From positions 1 to 64,000 of the forward strand of contig JANQNQ010000004.1 in assembly GCA_028279515.1 (NCBI GenBank): DNA of 64,000 nt. The letters run 5' to 3'. The notes under the pieces were generated by a model. It saw nothing but the letters and a program-made list of their open reading frames with translations, did not search any database and was not told the DNA's origin. Shown here piece by piece: positions 17,848-25,421 of the stretch (positions are counted from its first letter, which is position 1; each line of letters opens with the position of its first letter). The position numbers and the translations under genes were made by a program. This stretch comes from Flavobacteriaceae bacterium (lineage in GTDB: Bacteria; Bacteroidota; Bacteroidia; Flavobacteriales; Flavobacteriaceae).

Positions 17848-18642
17848 TCAGTTGTCACTGATCAAATTGATTTTATTAAAAGAGGTGACGATTCCTTTGA
17901 TCAACGAGGAGCTCAATCCTTGGTGTTCCATTTCGTTGAGTCCTTCGATCGTACAACCTCTAGGAGTCGTTACTTTATCGATTTCCTGTTCTGGGTGATT
18001 GCCCGACTGGATTAAAAGACTGGCAGCCCCCAAACAAGTATGCATGGACATTTCTTGGGCTTCTTTGGCATCAAACCCCAACTGAATGGCACCTTGCGTA
18101 GTCGCACGGATCAAACGCATCCAAAAGGCGATTCCACTGGCACAGATGACCGTTGCTGCTTGCATCAAACGTTCTTCGATGATGATAGAGGTACCGAGTT
18201 TGTTGTATATGGCCTGCGCCAATTGCAATCGGGCATTTCCCTTTTCATTAGAACAGATACAGGTCATTGATTCACCTACAGAAATAGCTGTGTTGGGCAT
18301 ACTGCGTATGATGTGTTTGTCTTTTCCGACGATCGATTCCATACGGTCAATTTTAAAACCAGTGATGGTAGAGATTAGCACATGCTTTTCTGTTAGCAAG
18401 TCTTTGATGCTAGACAGGATGGCCTCGAACTGATTGGGTTGCACAGAAAAGATCAAAATGTCAGATTCTGCTACGGCCAGCTGATTGTCGCTGGTAACGG
18501 TTACGTTCCCGTAATCTTCCCAATGTTTGATCTGTTCCGTATCTCTTTTTGTAAGATATAGGCTGGTAATTGTATCTGTAGTGACCAAGCCTTTGGCAAT
18601 GCTTAGCCCTAAGTTTCCGGCTCCGATAATGGCAATTTTCAT
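17848..18642 (-). CDS. proC: pyrroline-5-carboxylate reductase
   Basis: This 264-residue protein has an N-terminal Rossmann motif KIAIIGAGNLGLSIAKGL. The ProC helical domain carries RSMPNTAISVGESMT and the C-terminal signature region VTTPRGCTIEGLNEME. It reduces P5C to proline with NAD(P)H. Its place between argC and argD ties proline formation to ornithine metabolism; whether it has a second role in the acylated pathway cannot be judged. It starts 11 bp after argC. Confidence 0.9.
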   Translation of the reverse strand: MKIAIIGAGNLGLSIAKGLVTTDTITSLYLTKRDTEQIKHWEDYGNVTVTSDNQLAVAESDILIFSVQPNQFEAILSSIKDLLTEKHVLISTITGFKIDRMESIVGKDKHIIRSMPNTAISVGESMTCICSNEKGNARLQLAQAIYNKLGTSIIIEERLMQAATVICASGIAFWMRLIRATTQGAIQLGFDAKEAQEMSMHTCLGAASLLIQSGNHPEQEIDKVTTPRGCTIEGLNEMEHQGLSSSLIKGIVTSFNKINLISDN

Positions 18643-18653
18643 AGTGTAAGTGT

Positions 18654-19649
18654 TTAGAAAAAACTTCCTTTTAGTTGTAATCCTTCGGTCTCTTCAAGTC
18701 CGAACATCAAGTTCATATTCTGTACTGCTTGTCCGCCAGCGCCCTTCAACAGATTGTCGATGGCACTAGTTATCAACAAGGTGTCTTTGTGTTTATGTAA
18801 ATGCAAGTGGCAATGGTTAGTATTTACGACCTGCTTCAAATGAATTTCTTGATTTGAAATATGGGTGAAGGGCGCTTCCGCATAAAAATCATTAAAAAGC
18901 GTCACTGCCTCTTCAAGCGAACCTTCATAATTCAAATAGCTGGTAGCGAAAATCCCTCTTGTAAAGTTTCCCCTATGGGGTAAAAAGAACAATTCACTTT
19001 CTTCATGTTGAAGGCTTGTCAAACTACATTGGATTTCCCTTAGATGTTGATGCGTAAAGGGTTTGTACCATGAAACATTGTTGTTTCTCCAACTAAAACT
19101 TGTGGTTGTTGATAGGGTCGCTCCAGCCCCAGTGCTCCCCGTAATGGCATTGATGTGTACAGATTTTGGCAATGCTTTGGCTTTGGCCAATGGCAGCAAG
19201 GCTAATTGAATGGCCGTTGCAAAGCAACCTGGATTCGCAATGTTATGAGCCTCTTTTATGGCCTCTTTTTGTAATTCAGGAAGTCCGTAGACGAAGTCAT
19301 TACCAAGAAAACTACTCTTGCTATTCCATCTAAAATCGTTACTAAGGTCAATGATCTTGGTTTGAGGATCGAACGTATGTTCACTCAAGAAAGCCGTTGA
19401 ATTACCATGACCCAGGCACAGGAACACCATATCTACCGATGGATTCACGGTACCTGTAAAGGTCAAAGCGGTACTTCCCAAAAGATCGGTATGGGTTTCA
19501 GCAATGGCCTGTCCTGCTTTTGAGGTACTGTAGATAAAATCAATGGCCACCGACGGATGGTTCAGTAAGATTCTGAGAAGTTCTCCCGCGGTAACTCCCG
19601 AACCACCTACGATTCCTGCTTTGATTGTTTTTTGTGCATTCGTATTCAT
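18654..19649 (-). CDS. argC: N-acyl-gamma-glutamyl-phosphate reductase
   Basis: This 331-residue protein has the NADP-binding motif KAGIVGGSGVTAGELLRIL, the active-site Cys in NPGCFATAIQLAL near residue 142, and GSTGAGATLS and LPHRGNFTRGIFAT, the short type-2-like pattern used in many Bacteroidetes. It reduces the acyl-glutamyl phosphate made by ArgB. The ATG overlaps the argG stop (ATGA, 19646-19649). Confidence 0.93.
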   Translation of the reverse strand: MNTNAQKTIKAGIVGGSGVTAGELLRILLNHPSVAIDFIYSTSKAGQAIAETHTDLLGSTALTFTGTVNPSVDMVFLCLGHGNSTAFLSEHTFDPQTKIIDLSNDFRWNSKSSFLGNDFVYGLPELQKEAIKEAHNIANPGCFATAIQLALLPLAKAKALPKSVHINAITGSTGAGATLSTTTSFSWRNNNVSWYKPFTHQHLREIQCSLTSLQHEESELFFLPHRGNFTRGIFATSYLNYEGSLEEAVTLFNDFYAEAPFTHISNQEIHLKQVVNTNHCHLHLHKHKDTLLITSAIDNLLKGAGGQAVQNMNLMFGLEETEGLQLKGSFF

Positions 19650-20833
19650 GATTGATGATTTACGGATTGATAGATCTTATGCTGATTTGCGGTAATGGTG
19701 ATAAAGCCTTTAGCGTCTTGGGCACTCCATTGCTTGTTCATTTCCCCATAGCTGCCGAAACTGGCATTCATAAGGTCATGTTTTGAAACGATACCATCAA
19801 CACTAAATCGATATGGATGAAGAGTGACCATGACTTCGCCAGTTACCTGTTGCTGCGTATCGGTCAAAAAGGTTTCAATATTTCTCATGACGGGATCTAG
19901 ATATTGCCCTTCGTGAAGCAGCATACCATACCAATTGCCCAATTGCTCTTTGTGATGCTGTTGCCATTTGGTGAGCACATGCTTTTCAAGTGCGTGATGC
20001 GCTTTGAGAATGATCATTGGAGCTGCTGCTTCAAAACCAACACGTCCTTTGATACCAATGATGGTATCACCGACATGGATGTCTCTTCCGATGGCGTACG
20101 GAGCGGCCATTTCTTGCAACTGTTCGATAGCTTCGACGGTATCATAAGAAGTTCCGTTGATGGAGGTCAGTTCTCCTTTTTGAAAACCTAGTGTGATTTG
20201 TTCGCTTCCTTCCTTCGTAAGCTGACTTGGAAAGGCTTCTTCCGGGAGTGATTGATGCGATGTCAAGGTTTCAGCACCACCCACACTTGTTCCCCAAAGT
20301 CCTTGGTTGATTGAATATTTGGCCTTTTCCCAAGAAATGTCAATACCGTGATTCTTTAAATATGCGATTTCTTCTTCTCTAGAAAGCTGTTGGTCTCTAA
20401 TAGGTGTAATGATAGTGATCTCTGGCGCCAAGGTTTGGAAGATAAGATCAAACCGTACTTGATCATTTCCTGCTCCTGTACTTCCATGGGCAATATGTGT
20501 AGCTCCAATGGACTTGGCATAGGCAATGATCTCAAGGGCCTGAACGATCCTTTCGGCACTTACCGATAGCGGATAGGTATTGTTCTTAAGTACATTGCCA
20601 AAAATCAAGTATTTGACCACCGTATCGTAGAAGGTCTTTTTTGCTTCAATGTTTTTATAGGTGGAAGCACCCAACAGAAGTGCCTTTTCTTTGTTTTGCT
20701 CAATTTCTTCTGAGGTAAACCCTCCAGTATTCACACTCACTGCATGCACTTCGTATTGGTGTTCATGTGTCAAGTATTTTACGCAGTAGGAGGTGTCGAG
20801 TCCACCGCTATATGCGAGCACTAATTTTTTCAT
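19646..20833 (-). CDS. argG: argininosuccinate synthase
   Basis: This 395-residue enzyme has the ATP-pyrophosphatase loop VLAYSGGLDTSYCVKYL at the N-terminus, HGSTGAGNDQVRFD (citrulline and aspartate site) near residue 115, and the SINQGLWG region. It joins citrulline and aspartate using ATP. It starts 2 bp after the GNAT gene stop, so the two genes are certainly co-transcribed. Confidence 0.95.
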   Translation of the reverse strand: MKKLVLAYSGGLDTSYCVKYLTHEHQYEVHAVSVNTGGFTSEEIEQNKEKALLLGASTYKNIEAKKTFYDTVVKYLIFGNVLKNNTYPLSVSAERIVQALEIIAYAKSIGATHIAHGSTGAGNDQVRFDLIFQTLAPEITIITPIRDQQLSREEEIAYLKNHGIDISWEKAKYSINQGLWGTSVGGAETLTSHQSLPEEAFPSQLTKEGSEQITLGFQKGELTSINGTSYDTVEAIEQLQEMAAPYAIGRDIHVGDTIIGIKGRVGFEAAAPMIILKAHHALEKHVLTKWQQHHKEQLGNWYGMLLHEGQYLDPVMRNIETFLTDTQQQVTGEVMVTLHPYRFSVDGIVSKHDLMNASFGSYGEMNKQWSAQDAKGFITITANQHKIYQSVNHQS

Positions 20834-20835
20834 CG

Positions 20836-21459
20836 TTAGGATGTTTTTTTCTTCTTTTTGAGGAAGAGTGTTTGTTTGATGCTTTTTAATCGTTTGAAGA
20901 CCTTTTTGTCATAGGGGTGCTTTTGCTTTTCGGAAGCTTTTTTAGGGTCGTAAAGCATTCCGGTGCATAGGCACATCTTATGATCAGTACGTGTAAGCAC
21001 GTCATAGTTCTTACAGGTTTGGCAGCCTTTCCAAAAGGAAGGGTCGTCAGTAAGCTCTGAAAAGGTCACAGGCTGGTAACCCAGGTCGTAATTGATCTTC
21101 ATGACGGCCATACCTGTTGTGATGCCAAAGATCTTGGCTTCTGGAAACTTTTTCTTCGAATACTCAAAGATTTCCTGCTTGATACGTTTGGCGAGTCCCA
21201 TGCCTCTAAAATCGGGATGCACGATCAGGCCCGAATTGGCAACGTACTTTCCATGCCCCCAAGATTCTATATAACAGAATCCCGCGAACTTTCCGTCGTC
21301 CAAAGCGATAACGGCATGCTGCTGCTCAATTTTCTCCATAATGTACTCAGGAGAACGCTTGGCAATTCCGGTGCCTCGTTCTTTGGCAGATTCATTGATC
21401 GTATTACAGATCGTTTCGGCATACTTGGTATGCGATCTGTTGGCAATAACAATATGCAT
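20836..21459 (-). CDS. GNAT acyltransferase with Cys4 motif, first gene of the arginine operon (candidate acylglutamate synthase)
   Basis: This 207-residue protein has a GNAT core at about 1-135: a beta bulge in ANSGLIVHPDFRGMGLAKRI carries the acetyl-CoA loop (R-G-M-G-L-A), followed by GITTGMAVMKINYDLGYQPV. A C-terminal extension has four cysteines in the pattern C-x2-C-x13-C-x-C (from CQTCKNYD to MCLC), likely a metal site, and a Lys-rich tail. No argA or argJ is present in the cluster, so this enzyme is the obvious candidate for N-acetyl- or N-succinyl-glutamate formation. That assignment is inference from position. Confidence 0.75.
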   Translation of the reverse strand: MHIVIANRSHTKYAETICNTINESAKERGTGIAKRSPEYIMEKIEQQHAVIALDDGKFAGFCYIESWGHGKYVANSGLIVHPDFRGMGLAKRIKQEIFEYSKKKFPEAKIFGITTGMAVMKINYDLGYQPVTFSELTDDPSFWKGCQTCKNYDVLTRTDHKMCLCTGMLYDPKKASEKQKHPYDKKVFKRLKSIKQTLFLKKKKKTS

Positions 21460-21556
21460 TGCTTAAATGATTAAAGCTGTTAACTAAAAAATGTAAATGA
21501 ATGGTTCTCGAAACTGAGGCCGAACACATCTAAGCCTCCAAAACTGAAGTGCACCC
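21460..21556 (-). promoter_or_regulatory. leader RNA between arginine leader ORF and first operon gene
   Basis: This is transcribed leader upstream of the GNAT gene. On the minus strand a GAGGC block (plus 21538-21534) can pair with GCCTC (plus 21520-21516). The same GCCTC can instead pair weakly with downstream GAG/ACC, followed by a T-rich tract containing six T. The structures are weak and no classic terminator is visible, so an attenuator is suggested but not shown. Confidence 0.35.
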
Positions 21557-21649
21557 TTACGGGCGACGAGGAGTACGACGCAAAACAACGGGACGCAAAG
21601 CAAGGGGCTTTACGGTATTGAAAGTGTGTATGTTGTTCTCGTTACTCAT
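21557..21649 (-). CDS. putative arginine leader peptide (30 codons)
   Basis: A short ORF, ATG at 21649 and TAA ending at 21557, lies 97 bp upstream of the first gene of the arginine operon. The peptide starts MSNENNIHTFNTV and ends LALRPVVLRRTPRRP, with five Arg in the last twelve residues (four CGT, one CGC). A five-pair hairpin with a GTAA loop (CGCCC/GGGTG, plus 21551-21564) spans the last Arg and Pro codons and the stop. Such codon clustering before an amino-acid operon is the mark of a stalling leader peptide. A promoter-like TTG-N21-TAATCTTTG ends only 9 bp before the ATG, so the mRNA may be almost leaderless. Expression is not proven. Confidence 0.6.
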   Translation of the reverse strand: MSNENNIHTFNTVKPLALRPVVLRRTPRRP

Positions 21650-21657
21650 TGTTGGGA

Positions 21658-21690
21658 CAAAGATTATAAAAAAAACAATAGGCTCGACAA
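21658..21690 (-). promoter_or_regulatory. candidate promoter of the arginine operon
   Basis: TTG (21690-21688), a 21-bp spacer, then TAATCTTTG (21666-21658) on the minus strand. The -7 element has one extra base compared with TAnnTTTG. It is the best match upstream of the leader ORF. Confidence 0.4.
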
Positions 21691-21732
21691 CGATTTTCTT
21701 ATTTTAGCCAAAAAATGCAGATTCAGTAATTT

Positions 21733-23049
21733 ATGCTTCGCATTTCGAAGAAAATTCAAATAAAACAGCCTAAAATTTTCAAAAACAAATTGTTGCAATG
21801 GGCGCAACAGTTTCCAGAAGTGGTCTGGTTAGACTCTAATAACCATGATCAATCCTTTGAAAGCTATGATGCATTGCTGGCTGTCGAGGCCTTTACTTCG
21901 GTAAAAACGGATCATTTTGGAGCTTTTGATGCGCTCAAGGAATATCAGGAGACGACAAACGATTGGTTGTTTGGTTATCTCACCTATGATTTGAAAAATG
22001 ATGTTGAAGCGCTTACTTCAAATAATTTCGACGGACTCGAATTTCCTGAGTTGTTCTTCTTTCAGCCTAAGAAATTGTTTCTTTTAAGTGGAAATGAGCT
22101 CGAAGTGCAGTATTTGAGAATGGTCGATGACGAGCTGGATGATGACTTGGAAGCAATTGACCAAACTGACACAACACCCTTCCGCCTAAACGAAACAGAA
22201 CCGACGAGTCCAGTGAAAATCCGATTGCGTATTCACAAGGATGAGTACCATGAAAAGGTAAAACAGATGTTGGCACATATTCATCGTGGCGATATTTATG
22301 AAGCCAATTTTTGTCAAGAATTCTTTGCGGAAGATGCCGAGATAGACCCGCTAAAGACCTACCAGCACTTAAACGAGATTTCGAATCCGCCCTTTGCTAC
22401 CTTTTTAAAATCGGATGACCATTATTTATTATCTGCATCTCCGGAGCGATATATCAAAAAGGAGGGGAGTAAGATCATCTCTCAACCCATTAAGGGAACG
22501 GCAAAGCGTTCAGCCATTGCTATGGATGATTATTTTTTGAAGGAGCGACTGGAGAATGATCCAAAAGAACGCAGTGAAAATATCATGATTGTGGACCTTG
22601 TCAGAAACGATCTGTCTAAAACGGCTTTAAAGGGAAGTGTTCAAGTAGAAGAACTCTGCAAAGTATATACGTTTGACCAAGTACATCAAATGATATCAAC
22701 CGTAGTTTCAAAGGTTTCAGACGAAACGTCTCCGGTTGAAGTGATACGAACCACTTTCCCAATGGGAAGCATGACCGGTGCGCCGAAAATATCAGCAATG
22801 AAGATCATTGAGTCCTTGGAAGAAACCAAACGAGGACTCTATTCTGGCACTGTTGGATATTTTACGCCTGAAGGAGATTTTGATTTCAACGTGGTTATAA
22901 GAAGTATTCTCTATAATGCTGCTAAGCAATTTGTTTCCTATTCTGTGGGCGGAGCCATCACAGCAAAATCAATTCCTGAAAAAGAGTACGAGGAATGCTT
23001 AATAAAAGCAAAGGCCATGCGAGAAGTGCTTGAGGGGAATTCTCGATGA
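21733..23049 (+). CDS. pabB: aminodeoxychorismate/anthranilate synthase component I family protein
   Basis: This 438-residue chorismate-binding enzyme has a catalytic C-terminal part with SASPERYIKKEG, QPIKGTAKR, the metal-binding ENIMIVDLVRNDL segment, TFPMGSMTGAPK and YSVGGAITAKS. The N-terminal domain is divergent and contains WLFGYLTYDLKND. PabB (4-amino-4-deoxychorismate for folate) is preferred over TrpE because it stands alone outside a trp cluster. TATTTTAG just upstream resembles a -7 element. It is divergent from the arginine operon. Confidence 0.85.
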   Translation: MLRISKKIQIKQPKIFKNKLLQWAQQFPEVVWLDSNNHDQSFESYDALLAVEAFTSVKTDHFGAFDALKEYQETTNDWLFGYLTYDLKNDVEALTSNNFDGLEFPELFFFQPKKLFLLSGNELEVQYLRMVDDELDDDLEAIDQTDTTPFRLNETEPTSPVKIRLRIHKDEYHEKVKQMLAHIHRGDIYEANFCQEFFAEDAEIDPLKTYQHLNEISNPPFATFLKSDDHYLLSASPERYIKKEGSKIISQPIKGTAKRSAIAMDDYFLKERLENDPKERSENIMIVDLVRNDLSKTALKGSVQVEELCKVYTFDQVHQMISTVVSKVSDETSPVEVIRTTFPMGSMTGAPKISAMKIIESLEETKRGLYSGTVGYFTPEGDFDFNVVIRSILYNAAKQFVSYSVGGAITAKSIPEKEYEECLIKAKAMREVLEGNSR

Positions 23050-23281
23050 AGTAATGAGTTAATGAAGAAATGAAATAATGTAATAATTCATAAACTCCAA
23101 ATTCCAAAGACCAAATCCCAAATACCAAAGACTACACCTTCACCTTTCAGGTTTCGGTGTATGAAGACAAACAATAGAAAAGAAAATATTCGTGTATTAG
23201 TGGCCAATAGAGAATTTTGGCAAGGACCAACAACCAAAAACTAACAACCGTTATCCCAAAACTAATTCGTAAATTTCGGCA
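23050..23281. other. intergenic region with low-complexity repeats
   Basis: At 23046-23090 there are TAATGA/GAAATGAA-type units, then at 23095-23135 repeated CCAAA blocks. Both are degenerate. TAAATTTC at 23270-23277 resembles a -7 element placed so close to the next ATG (23282) that a leaderless transcript is possible. No gene is seen. Confidence 0.45.
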
Positions 23282-24118
23282 ATGGAACATCAAACCTTTA
23301 CCCTTAAGAGCCATAATCAAGATTTCTTTGCGCAATGCTGGCAACCAGAGCAACCTGTTGCAGCGGCATTGTTGGTGCACGGATTTGGAGAACATAGTGC
23401 CCGTTATGAACATACAGTTGTTGCCGCCTTGGTCAACAAAGGTGTGGCCGTGGTCGCCTATGATAATTTTGGGCATGGTAAGTCAGAAGGAAAAAGAGGG
23501 CATTGCCCTAATTATGATGCGTTGATGCATGTGTTGGGTAAGATGCTTCGCAAAACGGAAGACTTGTTCCCTGGATTACCGACCTTCTTGTACGGACATT
23601 CTATGGGTGGTAATTTGGTGTTGAACTATGTACTAAGGCATCAAACACATCTGAAAGGAGTAGTCGCGACAAGTCCGTATTTACGTTTAGCTTTTGAACC
23701 TCCAAAGTGGAAAATGATGCTAGGCAAATTGATGTTGGGCATTCTGCCTTCGATTACCTTACCTGCTGAGTTGGAAGAGGCTGCCATTTCTAGAGATGAC
23801 GATGAGGTGAAAAAATATAAAGAGGATCCATTGGTTCATGATAAGGTGAGTCCGATGTTTTCATTTCCAATCATGGATGCCGGTGAATGGGCCATTGCCA
23901 ATGCGGATAAATTGACCCCAAATACATTATTACTGCACGGCACCGAAGATCGATTGATCGACCATAAAGCTACAATTGCATTTCACGAAAACACTTCGGT
24001 AACCACATTAGAACTCTTTGAAGGAGGTTACCACGAACTTCACAACGATCTTGATAAAGAGAAGATGTTGGACCTTGTTTCTGATTGGGTCGTTGCCCAA
24101 TTAAAAGAAGATGCTTGA
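23282..24118 (+). CDS. alpha/beta-hydrolase, monoacylglycerol lipase-like
   Basis: This 278-residue cytoplasmic protein of the Hydrolase_4 (lysophospholipase/monoglyceride lipase) group shows LVHGFGEHSARYEHTV, AYDNFGHGKSEGKRGH, the nucleophile elbow YGHSMGGNL near residue 117, a late Asp in HGTEDRLIDH and His in GGYHELHND. Its 3' end overlaps tilS by 8 bp, so the two are translationally coupled; a functional link is not evident. Confidence 0.85.
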   Translation: MEHQTFTLKSHNQDFFAQCWQPEQPVAAALLVHGFGEHSARYEHTVVAALVNKGVAVVAYDNFGHGKSEGKRGHCPNYDALMHVLGKMLRKTEDLFPGLPTFLYGHSMGGNLVLNYVLRHQTHLKGVVATSPYLRLAFEPPKWKMMLGKLMLGILPSITLPAELEEAAISRDDDEVKKYKEDPLVHDKVSPMFSFPIMDAGEWAIANADKLTPNTLLLHGTEDRLIDHKATIAFHENTSVTTLELFEGGYHELHNDLDKEKMLDLVSDWVVAQLKEDA

Positions 24119-25421
24119 CTCATTAAAACAACATATCGAACAACAGCTCCCCTTTTTAATCAAAGGAAAGCTACTTCTGGCCATAAGTGGTGGTATTGAT
24201 AGCGTTGTTTTGGGACACCTTCTAAAAAGACTAAACTTTGACTTCGCCCTGGCGCATTGCAATTTTCAGCTTAGAGTAATAGAGAGCGATGAGGATGAAA
24301 AATTCGTCATGAGTTTGGGAGCAGATTGGGGAGTAAAAGTATACACGACCACGTTCGATACATTGAAAGAAGCAAAGCAAGGTAAGCTTTCGACACAGAT
24401 GGTTGCAAGGGCATTGCGTTATGCGTGGTTTTCTGAGCTGACAAAGAAATACGGGTTTACTCATATTATCACCGCACACCATGCTGATGATGCATTAGAG
24501 ACCTTTTTGATAAATCTTTCAAGAGGAACAGGTTTGGACGGGTTGACCGGAATTCCGGAAGTACATCAAAACATTGTTAGACCCTTGCTTCCTTTTTCAA
24601 GAAACGAGATCGAAGAATATGCTACGAAACAAGGTCTTATCTGGAGAGAGGACAGTAGCAATACCAACACAAAGTACCTGCGAAATAAGATTCGAAAGGA
24701 AATCGTACCGAAGTTAAAAGAGCTCAATCCGAACTTTCTTGGAAATTTTAAAAAGACCACCCAACATTTGAAAGGTAGTACAGCACTGGTCAAAAAGTAT
24801 ATTAATGAATTTAAACAGGTCTTGTTCAACAAGGAGGAAAATGTATACAAGATTCCCGTTGGGTATTTAAAAAAACTAGAACCGAGGGAGGCCTACGTTT
24901 ATGAGTTTTTCAAGGAATTTGGATTCACAGAATGGACGGACGTCGTAAACCTGCTTGAGGCACAATCCGGGAAACAAGTGTTTTCTGCAACACACCGATT
25001 GTTGAAGGATCGCGATCACCTTTATCTTCAGGAAATTACTGCCGAAGGTCGAGAAAAATCAGTCATGATACCTTCATTGAATACGCACATTGAACGCCCC
25101 ATTAAAATGACGTTTGATGAAGTCGATACTGTACTAAGAGAAAGCCCGCTCATAGCATATGTTGATAAACATAAGTTAAAATTGCCTTTGACTGTTAGGA
25201 AATGGGAAAATGGTGACTATTTTTACCCAATTGGTTTAGAAGGAAAGAAAAAACTAAGCAAGTTTTTCAAAGATGAGAAGTTTTCCCTTATCGCCAAAGA
25301 GCAACAATGGCTGTTGTGTAGCGAAGATGAAGTGGTTTGGGTGATTGGAAAACGATTGGATGACCGATTTAAAGTGACAGAACAAACAACTACTATTATT
25401 AAAATTACAATGCAATCATGA
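24111..25421 (+). CDS. tilS: tRNA(Ile)-lysidine synthase
   Basis: This 436-residue protein has the PP-loop LLAISGGIDSVVLGHLL at about 22-38, HCNFQLR, ITAHHADDALETFLINLSRGTGLDGL, and the C-terminal TilS domain with VRKWENGDYFYPIGLEGKKKLSKFFKDEK. It converts C34 of the AUA-reading tRNA(Ile) to lysidine with ATP and lysine, and is normally essential. The stop overlaps the ATG of the next gene as ATGA. Confidence 0.95.
   Translation: MLDSLKQHIEQQLPFLIKGKLLLAISGGIDSVVLGHLLKRLNFDFALAHCNFQLRVIESDEDEKFVMSLGADWGVKVYTTTFDTLKEAKQGKLSTQMVARALRYAWFSELTKKYGFTHIITAHHADDALETFLINLSRGTGLDGLTGIPEVHQNIVRPLLPFSRNEIEEYATKQGLIWREDSSNTNTKYLRNKIRKEIVPKLKELNPNFLGNFKKTTQHLKGSTALVKKYINEFKQVLFNKEENVYKIPVGYLKKLEPREAYVYEFFKEFGFTEWTDVVNLLEAQSGKQVFSATHRLLKDRDHLYLQEITAEGREKSVMIPSLNTHIERPIKMTFDEVDTVLRESPLIAYVDKHKLKLPLTVRKWENGDYFYPIGLEGKKKLSKFFKDEKFSLIAKEQQWLLCSEDEVVWVIGKRLDDRFKVTEQTTTIIKITMQS

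Noticed and set aside
17832-17858. GTG start of argD inside proC
   Set aside because: The ATG at 17831 matches the family start, and the GTG extension adds residues not seen in the family.
21460-21556. A classic rho-independent attenuator after the arginine leader ORF
   Set aside because: Stems are only about five pairs and the T-rich tract is separated from them, so a terminator cannot be claimed from sequence alone.
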